Translations under genes and position numbers: made by a program
Notes under the pieces: generated by a model
What the model was told of the DNA's origin: nothing
The model's input: the letters and a program-made list of their open reading frames with translations, nothing else
Databases searched by the model: none
Part shown: positions 11,219 to 21,871 of the stretch, piece by piece
How positions within the stretch are numbered: the first letter of the stretch is position 1
Layout of the letters: each line of letters begins with the position of its first letter
Source: Amesomyces nigricolor
Taxonomy: Eukaryota > Ascomycota > Sordariomycetes > Sordariales > Chaetomiaceae
Length of the DNA stretch: 64,000 nt
Direction of reading: 5' to 3'
Assembly (NCBI GenBank): GCA_004802645.1
Contig: SRKS01000001.1
Location: 3,162,001-3,226,000, forward strand

Positions 11219-14200
11219 TCATGGCTTGATAGACCACAGCTCGCGCGACCTGTTCATGCCGTTAGCCCCGAACTGACGTCAGAAGTCACGGAAAGACACA
11301 TACCATCCCATCTCCCTAACCTTCTTGGAGTTAGCCTGCGACCCCTTCCTGTCGCTGGTGCAGATTGCCAGCGCCTTGCTGGCCGAGGCAAACGCCTCGA
11401 CAAGCTCCTTCATCCTGCCACACCGCAGGAACTCCTGGGCGACGTCAGAGCCCTTCTCGGCAATAACAGCCGCAAGCTCCATGCACTCCAGGAGGTTGTC
11501 CCGGGAGAGGGACGTGCCGGCGAAGTGCAGGCAGCTGATGTAGGCCAGGACCGTCTCCGGAATGTAGGCCTCGCGGAGTTGTTTGAAGTCGGAGTCGACT
11601 AGTGGCAAATTGTTAGCTCTAAGCCTTTGGTCATGATGGATGGCTCTCCTACCATCGTTGGACACCAGCAGCCAATTCCTCAAGATGGGCTGCATGCATG
11701 CTTTGGCCGAGCGGACCTCGGCGCTCGTGTGTTGCCACATCTCGCGTGAGGTGCTAGTTTCCCTATTGCAATCATTAGCCACCAGTTCATCATGAGACGA
11801 ACGGGCAGGGTGGACATACTCCCTGCTGAGCCCAGCTAACGAGGACAGAGTCTCCATCGAATCGAGAGCACGGACGAGGCACTCGAGCTCCCAGACATTC
11901 CGCACCAGAGCGATGAGCTTTTCCTTGCTGAGGTTGCATTCCTCCAGGAATTCAACTGGGAAGTTGGCGCTGGCAAACTCCTCGAACCAGCCGGGACCAG
12001 AGTCTTCGCTCGGTTCCCTTACAGGGATGGGCGACTTGAGCCGCACAATTTCCCGCCCAGGAATCCGTTCTGTGAAGGCGCGGGCAGCGCGTAGCCGTGT
12101 CCGCTCTGTGTCAATGTTAGCATGAACGGAGGACGTCCCAGGATGGAGAGAAACGTACTCAAAAGGTACTTGTAGACCCGGGTGGCATAGCTGCACGTTT
12201 CCACAAACTGGCCAGGAACAAGCATAAGCCATTCCATAGCACGGATGATCAAGTCATCCTCCTGATCGACAAACTCGGCGTCCTCTCCAAAGAAGTCAGG
12301 CTTCACGACGCGGCCGTACTTGAGCGTTGCCGGCCCGTCCTCCAGGATCTTGAACCGCCCCTTGGCCTCGCACCGAACCTTCGAATCCTGGACATCTTCC
12401 AGGTAAATCAGCGGCTGGGCCTTCACAAACGCGCCAAGGTCAAGCCCCAGCTTCCTCATGATGGTGAGCTGATGCACCCTCGCATCGTTGTCCACGATGT
12501 GGACAAGGTTCCTGCTCATCGTCTCGTACAGCCGCGGGCCGTGCAGCTTGGAGCAGTAGAGTGGGATCATCTCCTCGAGGTTTGCGAGGCGGAGGTAGCT
12601 GATGTAGGCGGCGATGATGTGCTCTTGTGCCTGATGGCGAGCCTGCAGAGCGCCTCGGTCCTTTGCGAAGCCGCCCAGGCGGTCGAGGGTGGCGATGATG
12701 ATAACGACGTGGGTCAAGACGCGGAGGCCCTCGTGGTTGGCCAGGTCAAAGTACTTTTCCTTCTTGAAGGTCTCTCCCAGGGGCAACGACAGCTCGGGAA
12801 TCAACTTTGACTTCTGTTTCCGGTTTGCGTGTCTCGAGAGCACCACGCCTTGGTGGAAGAGATGTCGGTCCACCTCGTTGGCCACGATGGCGCCCTGCAG
12901 CGCCTTCGCAGTCCGTATCGCCTCTTGGGCCGTCCTTGGGTCGGTCTCGAGTGAGTTGATGAGACGCTTGCTGACTGTGATGGGATCGCTGTGATGAAGG
13001 ACAGCGTTGAAAGAGGGAAATTGCTCTGCGGCCCTTGCCGCTGCGTCGCCGCCGTGTTTTGCGAGGTAGGTGTCGAATTGCGTCCTGAGGAGGGCGTTGT
13101 AATGAGCAAAGAGGAAGTCGTCCCAGGACTTGCACACCTTCTCCACGCTGGAGATGTCACCCGCCAGTAACCCGTAAACCGCCTTGTCATAGTCGCCTGT
13201 GCCGCCGTCACGAGCAGCCGCAAAGCACATTCGCCTCCACAAAACCAGCGAGCTGGGGTCGAATTCTGGCTGCTCTTCGTCTTCGGGGTTCGAAAGCGGC
13301 AGGGGAGAGATGGATGCGGCCCTCCAGAGCTCTGTCCTCTCAGCACACCATTCCCGGATCTCGGTCATGGAGCAGCCTCGGCGAAGCATCTCAAAGCAGC
13401 CCAGCCAGATGGCGCGCTCAAAGAACTCGTCTTGGGACTCCAACTTGCGGCCCTGGCGTGTGACAGCATCCGGGTCCAGCTGGGTAATCAGGGTGTTGGA
13501 GCCGAGGTGGGCCTGGGCGGCTGCGCGGTCGTTGGGGTCCAGCACGCCCTGGTAGCCGTTGACGCTCTTTTGCAGCTTGATCTTGTGGCGGGTATGGAGC
13601 CATCCGTGCGCGACGATGTCGCCCCTTTCTGCGCTCTGCTGAAGCTCGCTCACAAGCTCGTCGATCGGGGGGCCGGAACTGGCGCTGTTCTGGAGCCATT
13701 CCAGCACGATTTTCCTCTCCCGCGCGACCGAGTCAGAGATCAGGAACTCATCCCACCACTGGCCGCGGGACCTATTCACGGCGTTTTCGAGGGTTCTCTG
13801 CTGCGACGCAATCGAGTCGCGATACCGCAAGGGTAGGATCCGCCGCAACAGGTCCCATGTCTGTGCCTCCTCTTCTACAACCTGCGCCTCCTCGAGAGCA
13901 GCGTCTTTGTTGTCCTCGGCCTCGTCGATATCCATGTCGGCCGAAGCCGCCCTCTTCCAGCTGCCTTTCAGTACGGAGCGGTCCCGCGACTGACGTTCTC
14001 GTAGCGCATCGGCCCTCTTTCGTGTGTAGGTGTAGTAGGTGTCGACTAGCTTGAAGATGTGGGCACGCTGTTCTGATGCTGACACTGAAAGGTCGGAGTT
14101 GTAGCGGTCGAGCTGGGCGGCAAAGTAGTCGACTTCTTCCCCGGCCTGAATACTGGTCTCTTGGTAGGCGGGCTCGAGGTCCATTATTTCTCCTTGCGCT

Positions 14201-14250
14201 TGTCCTTGAGTCGGGGCTTGTGAGCTGGCCCGCGAGCTCTCCTCGGACAT
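11219..14250 (-). CDS. NUP84: Nuclear pore protein Nup84/Nup107
   Basis: Scaffold nucleoporin of the Y-complex (Nup84/Nup107-160 complex), a structural part of the nuclear pore coat. Exons: 14250..12159, 12105..11820, 11762..11653, 11598..11304, 11249..11219; all phases agree, 937 residues. The sequence is largely alpha-helical, with family-typical segments such as WLHTRHKIKLQ, LLRTQFDTYL, AYISYLRLANLEEMIPLYCS and MEWLMLVPGQFVE, and the C-terminal REMGWSRELWSIKP completed by the last 31-nt exon. The N-terminal ~100 residues are low complexity and acidic. The 57-bp intron at 11763-11819 is a multiple of three and has no in-frame stop, so it could be mistaken for coding sequence; its GTATGT donor and GCTAAT branch site argue that it is spliced. 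Confidence 0.95.
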
Positions 14251-15016
14251 TGGGTAACCCTAGAACCACCAATGTTAGCAGAGTGTAATGGCAGGGAATA
14301 TGCGACCAAGTCGGGAATACCAACAAATGCGGGCGCCATGTTTACGGGCGCAACTTGTCAACAGAGGGAGTGTCGTTGAAGTCCCCAAGGGTGTTTGGGA
14401 GCGAGTGGGAAGAGGTCGAGTGGAGCTTCGATATTGGTTGCTGCTCTATCGCATTATTTGGGTTCCGTCCGCGGATCGTTGGTTATTCGAGAGGTCGAAT
14501 TAGGGTTGCAGCTTTCAGGTCGGTTGAATCGGGTGTTCGCTCCAAAAGCTGTGCTGGTGATGGTCAATTTGTGCCTGAGCAAGGTACGCGGGTCGCGTTA
14601 TGCTGCTGCCACTGAGACGAGGTTCGAAAAATCGGGCAGGGGCATCAACAGAGAGACTGGAGCTGCTGGCGGCTGGCAACCAGGCTTGAGCCAGGCAAAC
14701 ACAGCAGCTCCCCTGTCACACAGAGCACAGGCCACAGTGGGGCAGTCAACGGCTCCACTCTCAGGTGAAGAAAACCATCGCCGATTCCAGAAAATTTGAT
14801 CTCTTCTCTTTTTCTTCTTCAATGTCATATGGCATTCGTATTAGAGTCTCGGAGCAAGCCTTTCATTGCTTGTTCAGGTCCACGCGGCCTCTCGCGCGCT
14901 CAACGATCGCCTAGAGGAATCATGCCCTCTCCTTTGTAGTTGCCTGTGTCCCTCGGGGCTCTTCAGGTGGACGTATTTGGATGAGCGATACATTTTATTT
15001 TCCGTCCAAGAATTCG
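14251..15016. other. Intergenic, tandem minus-strand genes
   Basis: 766 bp between the NUP84 start codon and the CMC4 stop codon. Nothing recognised. Confidence 0.6.
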
Positions 15017-15443
15017 TCATTGGATGCCCTTCTTCCTCTGCTCAATCTTCAGCCGTAGCAGATTTGCTTTGGGGCAGCTGACGGTCGTCGCGCCGTCGCC
15101 GTTTTTCTCGTAGAAAGCCTGGCAGCACTCATAGAGAGCGTCAACAAGCTTTGTGCACTTGGCTTCATTGAAGCCGTTCTTTTGCAGGCAGTCTGGAGAC
15201 GCCATCAGCAGCCGGCCAGAAAAAGTGTCTATCTGCTTTGATGATCTTACTCTGTATCGCACACTGGATGCAGGTGGATGTGTCAGCACCACTCCCGTTC
15301 TCTTTCTTGGGATCCAAACACTGGACGAACCGCTCGGGGATGGCACGGAGGATCGGTCCGGAGATCTTGTTCGAGGCCCTGGATGAGCGTGAGTCTTTGT
15401 TCTTGGGCCGGAAGTGACAGGGGCGGCTTTTCATGCTCACCAT
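15017..15443 (-). CDS. CMC4: Twin CX9C mitochondrial protein Cmc4
   Basis: Small intermembrane-space protein of the twin-CX9C family, imported by the Mia40 disulfide relay. Exons: 15443..15441 (only ATG), 15378..15331, 15263..15251 (13 nt), 15192..15017; introns of 62, 67 and 58 bp. The joined protein has 79 residues (yeast Cmc4 is of similar size). The first CX9C pair is C13-C23 (CHPRACAIQNC) and the second is C34-C44 (CTKLVDALYEC); further Cys residues at 45 and 61 and the C-terminal LLRLKIEQRKKG also match the family. No single reading frame in the genome contains the protein: each piece is recognisable only after splicing. Phases are consistent and every intron has GT and AG with plausible branch sites. 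Confidence 0.88.
15251..15263 (-). other. 13-nt microexon of CMC4
   Basis: Encodes CAIQ plus the first base of the next codon, carrying one Cys of the conserved CAIQNC segment. It is flanked by CATCCAG upstream and GTAAGA downstream on the minus strand. Without it the frame is lost. Confidence 0.8.
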
Positions 15444-16474
15444 TGCAACGTATGTGTTGTGAAGGGAGCAGGCAGGCAAGGGCTTGATGCGCCGTGATCT
15501 TTTTGTTGAGTTTCACTTCACATGCAATGAGTGATGCTGGGAAGGAGGTTGGAACAGGGAGAGCATTTCATTGCGGTGCCTGAAAGCCCAGAGCAATGAT
15601 GTCAGGGATCCCTGTTCTCTCCACCAATTCCTTGGAGTTCAGCGTGAACATCAGCCTTGCTCGTTGGAACAAGAGGCGTTGACCAGCGCAAGCAACTCTC
15701 CTTGCAGCAAGAATTCCTCTAAATTCTGCTGACGACTACCAAATAATTAAGACACAATCCCGCCATTTTACAGTGCAAAATAAAACCCCCTCATAGTCAT
15801 CAGCTTCCAATAAAGAGCTTTGCAGTCGAACACTCGAGGTGAGACATCAAATGCTGTGACTTTCACGTTCTTAATTTGCTTCGTGCTTTGATACATTGAT
15901 TCTCTGGGCATCAATCACCGACCATAAAGTCCATGTGAACCAGACTCCTTCCTTCTTTTTCCTACCCCATGGCTGGTCCTCCTCTTAAATCACGATGCTG
16001 TTGTTGACTCTAAAAGAGGCCCAGACCTTTTTCACCGGCTTCAACCCCACTATCGGGTGAGCCACTCCCTGCCCCATCCCACCAACCGCAACAGCCTGCC
16101 ATCATCCATCAGGCAGAACCCCTCCAAGCCTCACCAAACTGTCGACCTCACAGTGACATAGAACACCGGCTGCTCCAACCTTTCCAAAACAACAAGCGAC
16201 AGTCCCACCGCAAATAGCCAGTAACAGGCGCATCTCGCACTCTCCAGGTAAATTTCCTGCATGCCAAATCTACCTACCTCCTTCCGACCTGCATCGCGCG
16301 CCTTCCACAACCATCCACCCGACCCTCCTCCCTCAGCCGCGTTTCGCGCGAACCACTTCCATTCAGCTAACAAACAAATTCTCACTCCCAGAGCAGCTCC
16401 CACCCCGCGCACACTCCCACCTTCCCTTCACCCTCAAACCAAAACCAACACACAACCCAAAACCCACCACCAAA
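15444..16474. other. Divergent promoter region, CMC4 / SUMO
   Basis: 1.0 kb between divergent start codons. The SUMO-proximal part is rich in C and CA, as is common for fungal 5' leaders. No gene recognised. Confidence 0.6.
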
Positions 16475-16998
16475 ATGGCCGACACCGCTGAAAACGGCAG
16501 CCCCGGCTACCCCAGCTCCCCCCCAACAACCCGAACCCCATGACCCCCAACCACCACCACCCCCCCACCCACAACAACTCCAACACGGGCATGGGCGGCG
16601 CAGCGGACATGGCCTCCGGCAACAACGGCGGCGGCGCCTCCGCCGGCGCAGCTGCCGGCGTAGGCGGCGCGACAGAGCACCTCAACATCAAGGTGACCGA
16701 CAACAACAACGAAGTCTTCTTCAAGATCAAGCGCAACACCAAGCTGGAGAAGCTGATGACTGCGTTCTGCGAGCGGCAGGGCAAGACGCCGGCGTCGGTG
16801 CGGTTTCTGTTTGAGGGCCAGAGGGTGCAGCCGACTGATACGCCGGATACGGTTAGTTTTTTTTTCCTACTTCCCTTTCCAATGGTGTGTTCTGGGGAAA
16901 GAATTTGGTTGCTGATATGTTTTGGTGGTGAGGAATAGCTCGAGATGGCCGACGGCGATACCCTCGAGGTGCACCAGGAGCAGGTCGGTGGTTGCTAA
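16475..16998 (+). CDS. SMT3: SUMO (ubiquitin-like modifier) precursor, frame broken at 16518-16524
   Basis: Small ubiquitin-like modifier, conjugated to lysines of many nuclear proteins. Exons: 16475..16851 and 16939..16998, with an 87-bp intron. The ubiquitin fold runs from EHLNIKVTDNNNEVFFKIK through RFLFEGQRVQPTDTPDT to LEMADGDTLEVHQEQVGG; one residue (Cys) follows the GG that the SUMO protease exposes. The N-terminal extension is long and rich in Gly, Asn, His and Pro. The ATG at 16475 (context CCAAAATGGCC) starts a frame that ends at a TGA unless one C is added to the C7 tract at 16518-16524; with eight C the two parts join smoothly (PSSPPNNPNPMTPNHHH) into about 145 residues. Alternatively translation starts at the ATG at 16540. 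The SUMO identity does not depend on this. Confidence 0.93.
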
Positions 16999-17585
16999 GT
17001 GCTGGGATCGATCGGACTGCGGATTTGTGGGAGGAGGAGACACTTTGAGGAGGAGTTGAAGTGGGCGAACCTGGGGAACAGGGACGCTGGGATTTGGGTT
17101 TGCGACATGGCTCCCATCGGAGGAAGGGAATATCGTCAGAGTTCCCTTAGCCGATATTCGGAGAACTTGTTGCTGTGTTTGCTTGGAGAGAGGTCGGTCT
17201 GGCGTATCTATCTGGCGCTGGGAAATGGCTTTGGGGTGGGTTATCGTTGACCATAATTCACCATTCGTTCTCATCTGCTGCTTCCATCGTGACTTACTTA
17301 CCCTGCTTTCTTCCATTAAGTGCTCTGGATCTCGAGAGACTGATCTTCAGGTTGAGATGACTTCAAGTCTGTAACGTGGAGAGAAGGCAAATGGTACCAT
17401 TCTGATGCTTCAAAAAGCCAAAACTACAGTTATTACAAACGAACTCCAGCTTCGCTACCGATCATCAAATCAAGCCAATAAAGCAGAGACGTGACAACAT
17501 GACCAGAAATGCATCATCCAACGCCCATGCATCGCTTCGCAATCTCATACCAAAATACCATAATGCGCCTCCATGCCCGATCCTA
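16999..17585. other. Convergent intergenic region, SUMO / LIM protein
   Basis: 587 bp of 3' sequence shared by two convergent genes. Nothing else recognised. Confidence 0.6.
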
Positions 17586-20312
17586 TCATGCCTTCAACTC
17601 CCTCTCCATGCACCCCGTACAGAGCACCACCGTCTCGCCCGGCGCCCCGCGACCCTCCATAGGAAAAATCTGTCCATCATCAAACCCCCCATTGCAAGTA
17701 GCGCAGCGGAAACACTCATCATGCCACTCCCCGCCCAGCGCGCGGATGTACTGGCCAATGACGGCCAGGCGACACTTGCGGCACTTGGGGGCCCTGCGCT
17801 CGGTGCGCTTCGTCTGGCAGGACACGCACCACGCATAGCCGTCCTTTTCGATATGCGTCATGCCCCTCTCGAACGGGTCACCGCACTCGGCGCAGAAGAA
17901 GTGCCCAAAGTGCCAGTGCGCGCCCAGCGCCACCACGTGCTCGCCCATGATGGGCGTCTTGCAGTGCTTGCAGCGTGGCGCGTAGAGCTCGTGCCAGTCA
18001 AGGTGGCAGAAGAAGCGCAGCCGCTCGTCGCCGTCCTCGGTCATTGTCTGGCCGTGCTCTTCGGGGAGTACTTCGCCGGCCGCGCGGCGCGCGATGCGGT
18101 CGAGGCGCGCTGCCCGGTGGTCGTCAGGTTCGGGCGAGATCTCGAGCGCCTCGAGAGATGTGCCGCAGGCGTAGCAGGCGAAGCAGTGCGGGTGAAAGCG
18201 CTCCGAGGTACCGGAAAGCGAGACGAAGCGGCCCTCGATGAAGTCTCCGCATTCGTGGCAGCGAGCCGTTGCCCGGCTGCCAGCTGGCCTCATGACCGGG
18301 GATTGATGACGATGCGGCTGCCGTGTTGCAGGCCGCATGCGAGAAGCGCCGGGTTGGGGTGTGGGAAGCGGACGACGGGAGCCGCCGCTCGTGCTACTTG
18401 TCGGGTTGTCGTCGGGGGTTACAATAATGGGGATGCTAGGGCCATCGTCTGCTCCGTCAGGCTCAATCATGATGGCGGGAACAGACGATGAGGAAGGGTC
18501 AGACACGGAAATCACGGGTACAGACGGCGCGTCTACTTGAATAGTGGGCGGAGGGGGTTGTGAGGGTTGTGAGGGTTGTGGGGGGTGGCGGCGGAAGGGG
18601 GAGCGTCGTGTCGGTGACGGCGGGGGCGCAGAATCGTCCGCAACACAGATAGAAGGGACCGCTTGGGTTTGCTGCCGGGGCTGCTGCTGGCGGCGCCCGC
18701 CGGGGGTGAGGCGAGGGGGGTGACTGGCGCCTCCTTGCCCGAATCTGGACTCTTCTGACTTTCCGTCAGTAGCCTCCTCTTGGGGCTTCCAATTTTTATT
18801 AAAGCTTACGATAGGTCGACCAGGACTATCGCTGACAGCAGACGGCGTGGGAAGCTTGGCGCTGCGGTCCTTCAGCTTCATGCTGGTTGCTTGCTTGATG
18901 TCGTCGCTGCGGATCTCCATGCCGTGCTTGCGAGGCACGCCCTCGCGCTCTGCAGGCAACGTGGCGACACGGGAGTTGGTGGTGTACAATGGGTTCCGAG
19001 ACTGGCTTGGCGGGTTCCGGTGAATGTCATACCTGTCGACCGGTTTCTCGGGTGACGAAAGTGAGGGGTCCGCCTTCGTTTCCGTGACAGTCTTGGGTGT
19101 GGACTGAAGGCGGTTCAGGGGGTCCTTGGCTTGGGGTCGCAGCGGGCTGGCAATCTCGTTCCGTGCCGAGCTCTGAGGTTGACCAGACGTCTCGCTGTCT
19201 GGTTCTTCCCAGATTTGATCACCCGAGAAGAGCTTGCGGGCGACCTCGCCGCTGGCTCTCCTCTTCTGCGTGCTCCGGGAACGCGCTGCTGGCGCCGAAC
19301 GAGGCCCGCTCGGCACGTCTCCGAAGGAGTGGGGATTGCGGGATGGGCATGGGGTTGCCGGCAAGGGCCTGGCGGCAAATTCCATGCTGGATGCTTGGCG
19401 AGAGGAGGCAAAGGATGGGCGGCCGGTGGCCGAACCAAGACCATCATCCTCCGAGGAGCTACCGGAGGGCGAGGTGGGATGACGATCCCGGGCAAGACCA
19501 GTTGGGGCGACGTCGTCCCCATACCTGCCCACGCTGGCGGTGCGAGCATGAGCATAGCTGTTCTGGCGCAGATGGGGCCGGTACCGGTACGGGGCTCCAG
19601 GCTGGGGCACCTTTCCGGGGTTCTGGTGCTGCCAAACCAGCTCTGCTGCCTCGTCCAGGGCTGCGTTGTAGAGCCGCTTGTCATCCTCCGATTCGGTATC
19701 GACATCCTTCTCAGCCTCCTTGGGCTTGTCCTTGAGATCCATATCCTCCATGGCCTGGCGGAGCGAGACTGCTTCCTCCTTCTCCATCCACCTCTGGCCA
19801 CGCTCGATGTAGGTTGCGGTGGGGACAACGTCTGACGGCTTCAGAGGTTGCACCGGACGGTCGGGGTAGTAGTCCTTTCCACGGCCCGTAGTGGAGTACC
19901 TCGACGAGATACTAGGGGCGACTGACGGGCGGTTGGCATTCGGGGAGGACGGACTGCTGGTGTCGGACTGGGTCCGTTGGTGGGAGGCATTCTGCGGCAA
20001 CGAGGTGGTCGACGGCGAAGGGCCTTGGAACGACGACCGACCGTTGGCAGAAATGCCGAGGCCCTCGAGGATTCTTGAAGAGGCCGGCGGAGGGCGAGCA
20101 CCGGCGGGCCTGTTGACGCGGTTGTTGCGCAGGTCTGCAAGATATGCGGCTGTCAAGGGGGGTGGCAGTCAGCAAATGGTGGTGCCACTTGGCGGGAGCG
20201 TGTGAAGACATCGAGACATACCAAACTGGTCATTGGACATGTAGGAAGGCGAGGGCGGCGACGCCTTCGTGGGGGAGGTGCGCTCCTTGGACCTGCCACG
20301 GGAAGAAAACAT
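17586..20312 (-). CDS. Three-LIM-domain protein (paxillin/Pxl1-like)
   Basis: Exons: 20312..20222 and 20149..17586 with a 72-bp intron; 884 residues. The N-terminus (MFSSRGRSKERTSPTKASP) leads into SPSYMSNDQFAAYLADLRNNR, a block I recognise as conserved in fungal Pxl1-like proteins. About 600 residues of Ser/Pro-rich, probably disordered sequence follow. Three C-terminal LIM zinc domains lie at about 661-753, 757-808 and 820-877, each with the Cys/His spacing of LIM domains (CHECGDFIEG, CKHCKTPIMGEHV, CRKCRLAVIGQYI). The first has an insertion of roughly 45 residues between its two zinc fingers. LIM domains bind proteins; in yeasts Pxl1 links Rho signalling and actin at the division site and growing tip, so a polarity or septation role is an inference. 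Confidence 0.9.
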
Positions 20313-21871
20313 GGCTGCTCCTGGGTCGACGTCGGGGGATCCGCAGAGTGGTGGTCTGGGATATCAGGGTTGACTGACGTCGGGGAGGAGGGGGCAACAA
20401 GAGCACGGAATGCTGAGAGAGCAGAGCGGTGGACGGTACGAGAATGACTGGCGGCAGAGCAGCCAAAGCCAAAGCTCACCCGAAGGCGGATTTATGCAAC
20501 CGCGGGCGATTGTTTACCTTGCTATAGTCTCAGCATTCTATGACGTTGCCAGGCAGGGCGAAGACGACACAAAGGGACGGAAGGGGAGAGAAGGGGGGGA
20601 GGGAAAAGAGAGGGTGAGTCAAGGAAAGGAGAGGGATGCAAGAGACAGAATGGAAGGGATGGAAGGCGTGGGAAGTTCGTCTGATGATTGATAAGGTGGG
20701 CGACGCCAGCTGAAGCGTCTGATTTGCCAGCTTTGCCAGCTCTGCCAGCTCTGCCCAGATCTGACAGCTGCGATTGGCCCACTCGCTGGGCACAAACAAG
20801 GATGGGTTCCCCCAGCGACCAACCGAACCTGTGGAAGTGCCTGCAGCAGCCCGACTGCACTGACATGCACTGACAGGGATCGTGTCTCTTCTTCGCCGCT
20901 GTGGCTCGCTTTTTCCAACTTCAATCCATCAATCGCTTCCGTGTCAACTCCAACAAGCCCACATGCACACCATCTTCGCAGGGTCACATTCTCGAGGCCG
21001 GGGTTGAAGGGCGGTGTGTCTAGCCACTCCTTGTTTTTTTTTTCCTTATGTACGTTTTTCCTCGACGACCCGGCCTGGGCACCGCCAACCGCCGCCACCA
21101 GATGCCGGCTTTCCTTCCCCGCACTCGGCGTCTGTGGTCCACTCGCAGCCTTGCACCGTGAAAATCCGTCACAGGGCGCGCTTCTTTCGCCCGACGTTAT
21201 TTCCGCCGTCCGGCCCCGGCCCGGTTCTGGAGCTCCCGGCTTTCTCTCTGACGCTACCGTCGTTCTGGGAAGGTCTAGGTTAACGGGGTCGTTTGTGCCG
21301 TTGAGACAGAAGCTGCCTGGCCGCTGCTGTCAAGAGGTTTCTGGTCCTTTCCGTCTAGGCACTCAATTGTTGTCACCATCTCGAAATCCCCTGGCACCCC
21401 GGGGACACTCTTCCAGATGATCGACCTTCGACGTTGATGCACCTCGATCTTCGAGAACCTAGGCCGAGGATGGACCCTAGTCTTCGCTGCATTGGTGTGG
21501 ATGCCGATGCATCGGTGCCGCCCGCTAACCCAACTCGACGAGTTCGATGCTGCTTTGTGGGTGGGGAGAGCCAGGATCTTCTCTGCTTCGGAACCGCGAG
21601 GTCCCAGGCAAAATATCTCCGAGCTAGTGCTGTCTCGAGGCAGGCAGATCGTTTTATTAATCCAGTTCTTGTGCGTTGTTCTTGTTCGTGTTGTCTGTTT
21701 TGCTCCTTGAGTTGTGCTTGTCCTCTGTTCTGGTCTTCGACCCCTTCGACGCCTCTCCCAAACTCCCACGAGGAGAACAGGATCCCCATGTTGCCTTGAA
21801 ACCAGTTTCGCCCCCTTTTGTTGCCCTTGGACGCCGTTAAATCCATATCCCCTATACACCAAAAGACTCCC
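20313..21871. other. Divergent promoter region, LIM protein / MFS transporter
   Basis: 1.56 kb between divergent start codons, including a purine-rich stretch near 20570-20680 and a short 9-bp tandem repeat near 20724. I see no gene. Confidence 0.55.
20724..20750. repeat. Short tandem repeat, about three copies of a 9-bp unit
   Basis: Three copies of TTGCCAGCT-like units (the third starts with C), followed by a partial fourth. Simple repeat in an intergenic region. Confidence 0.6.
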
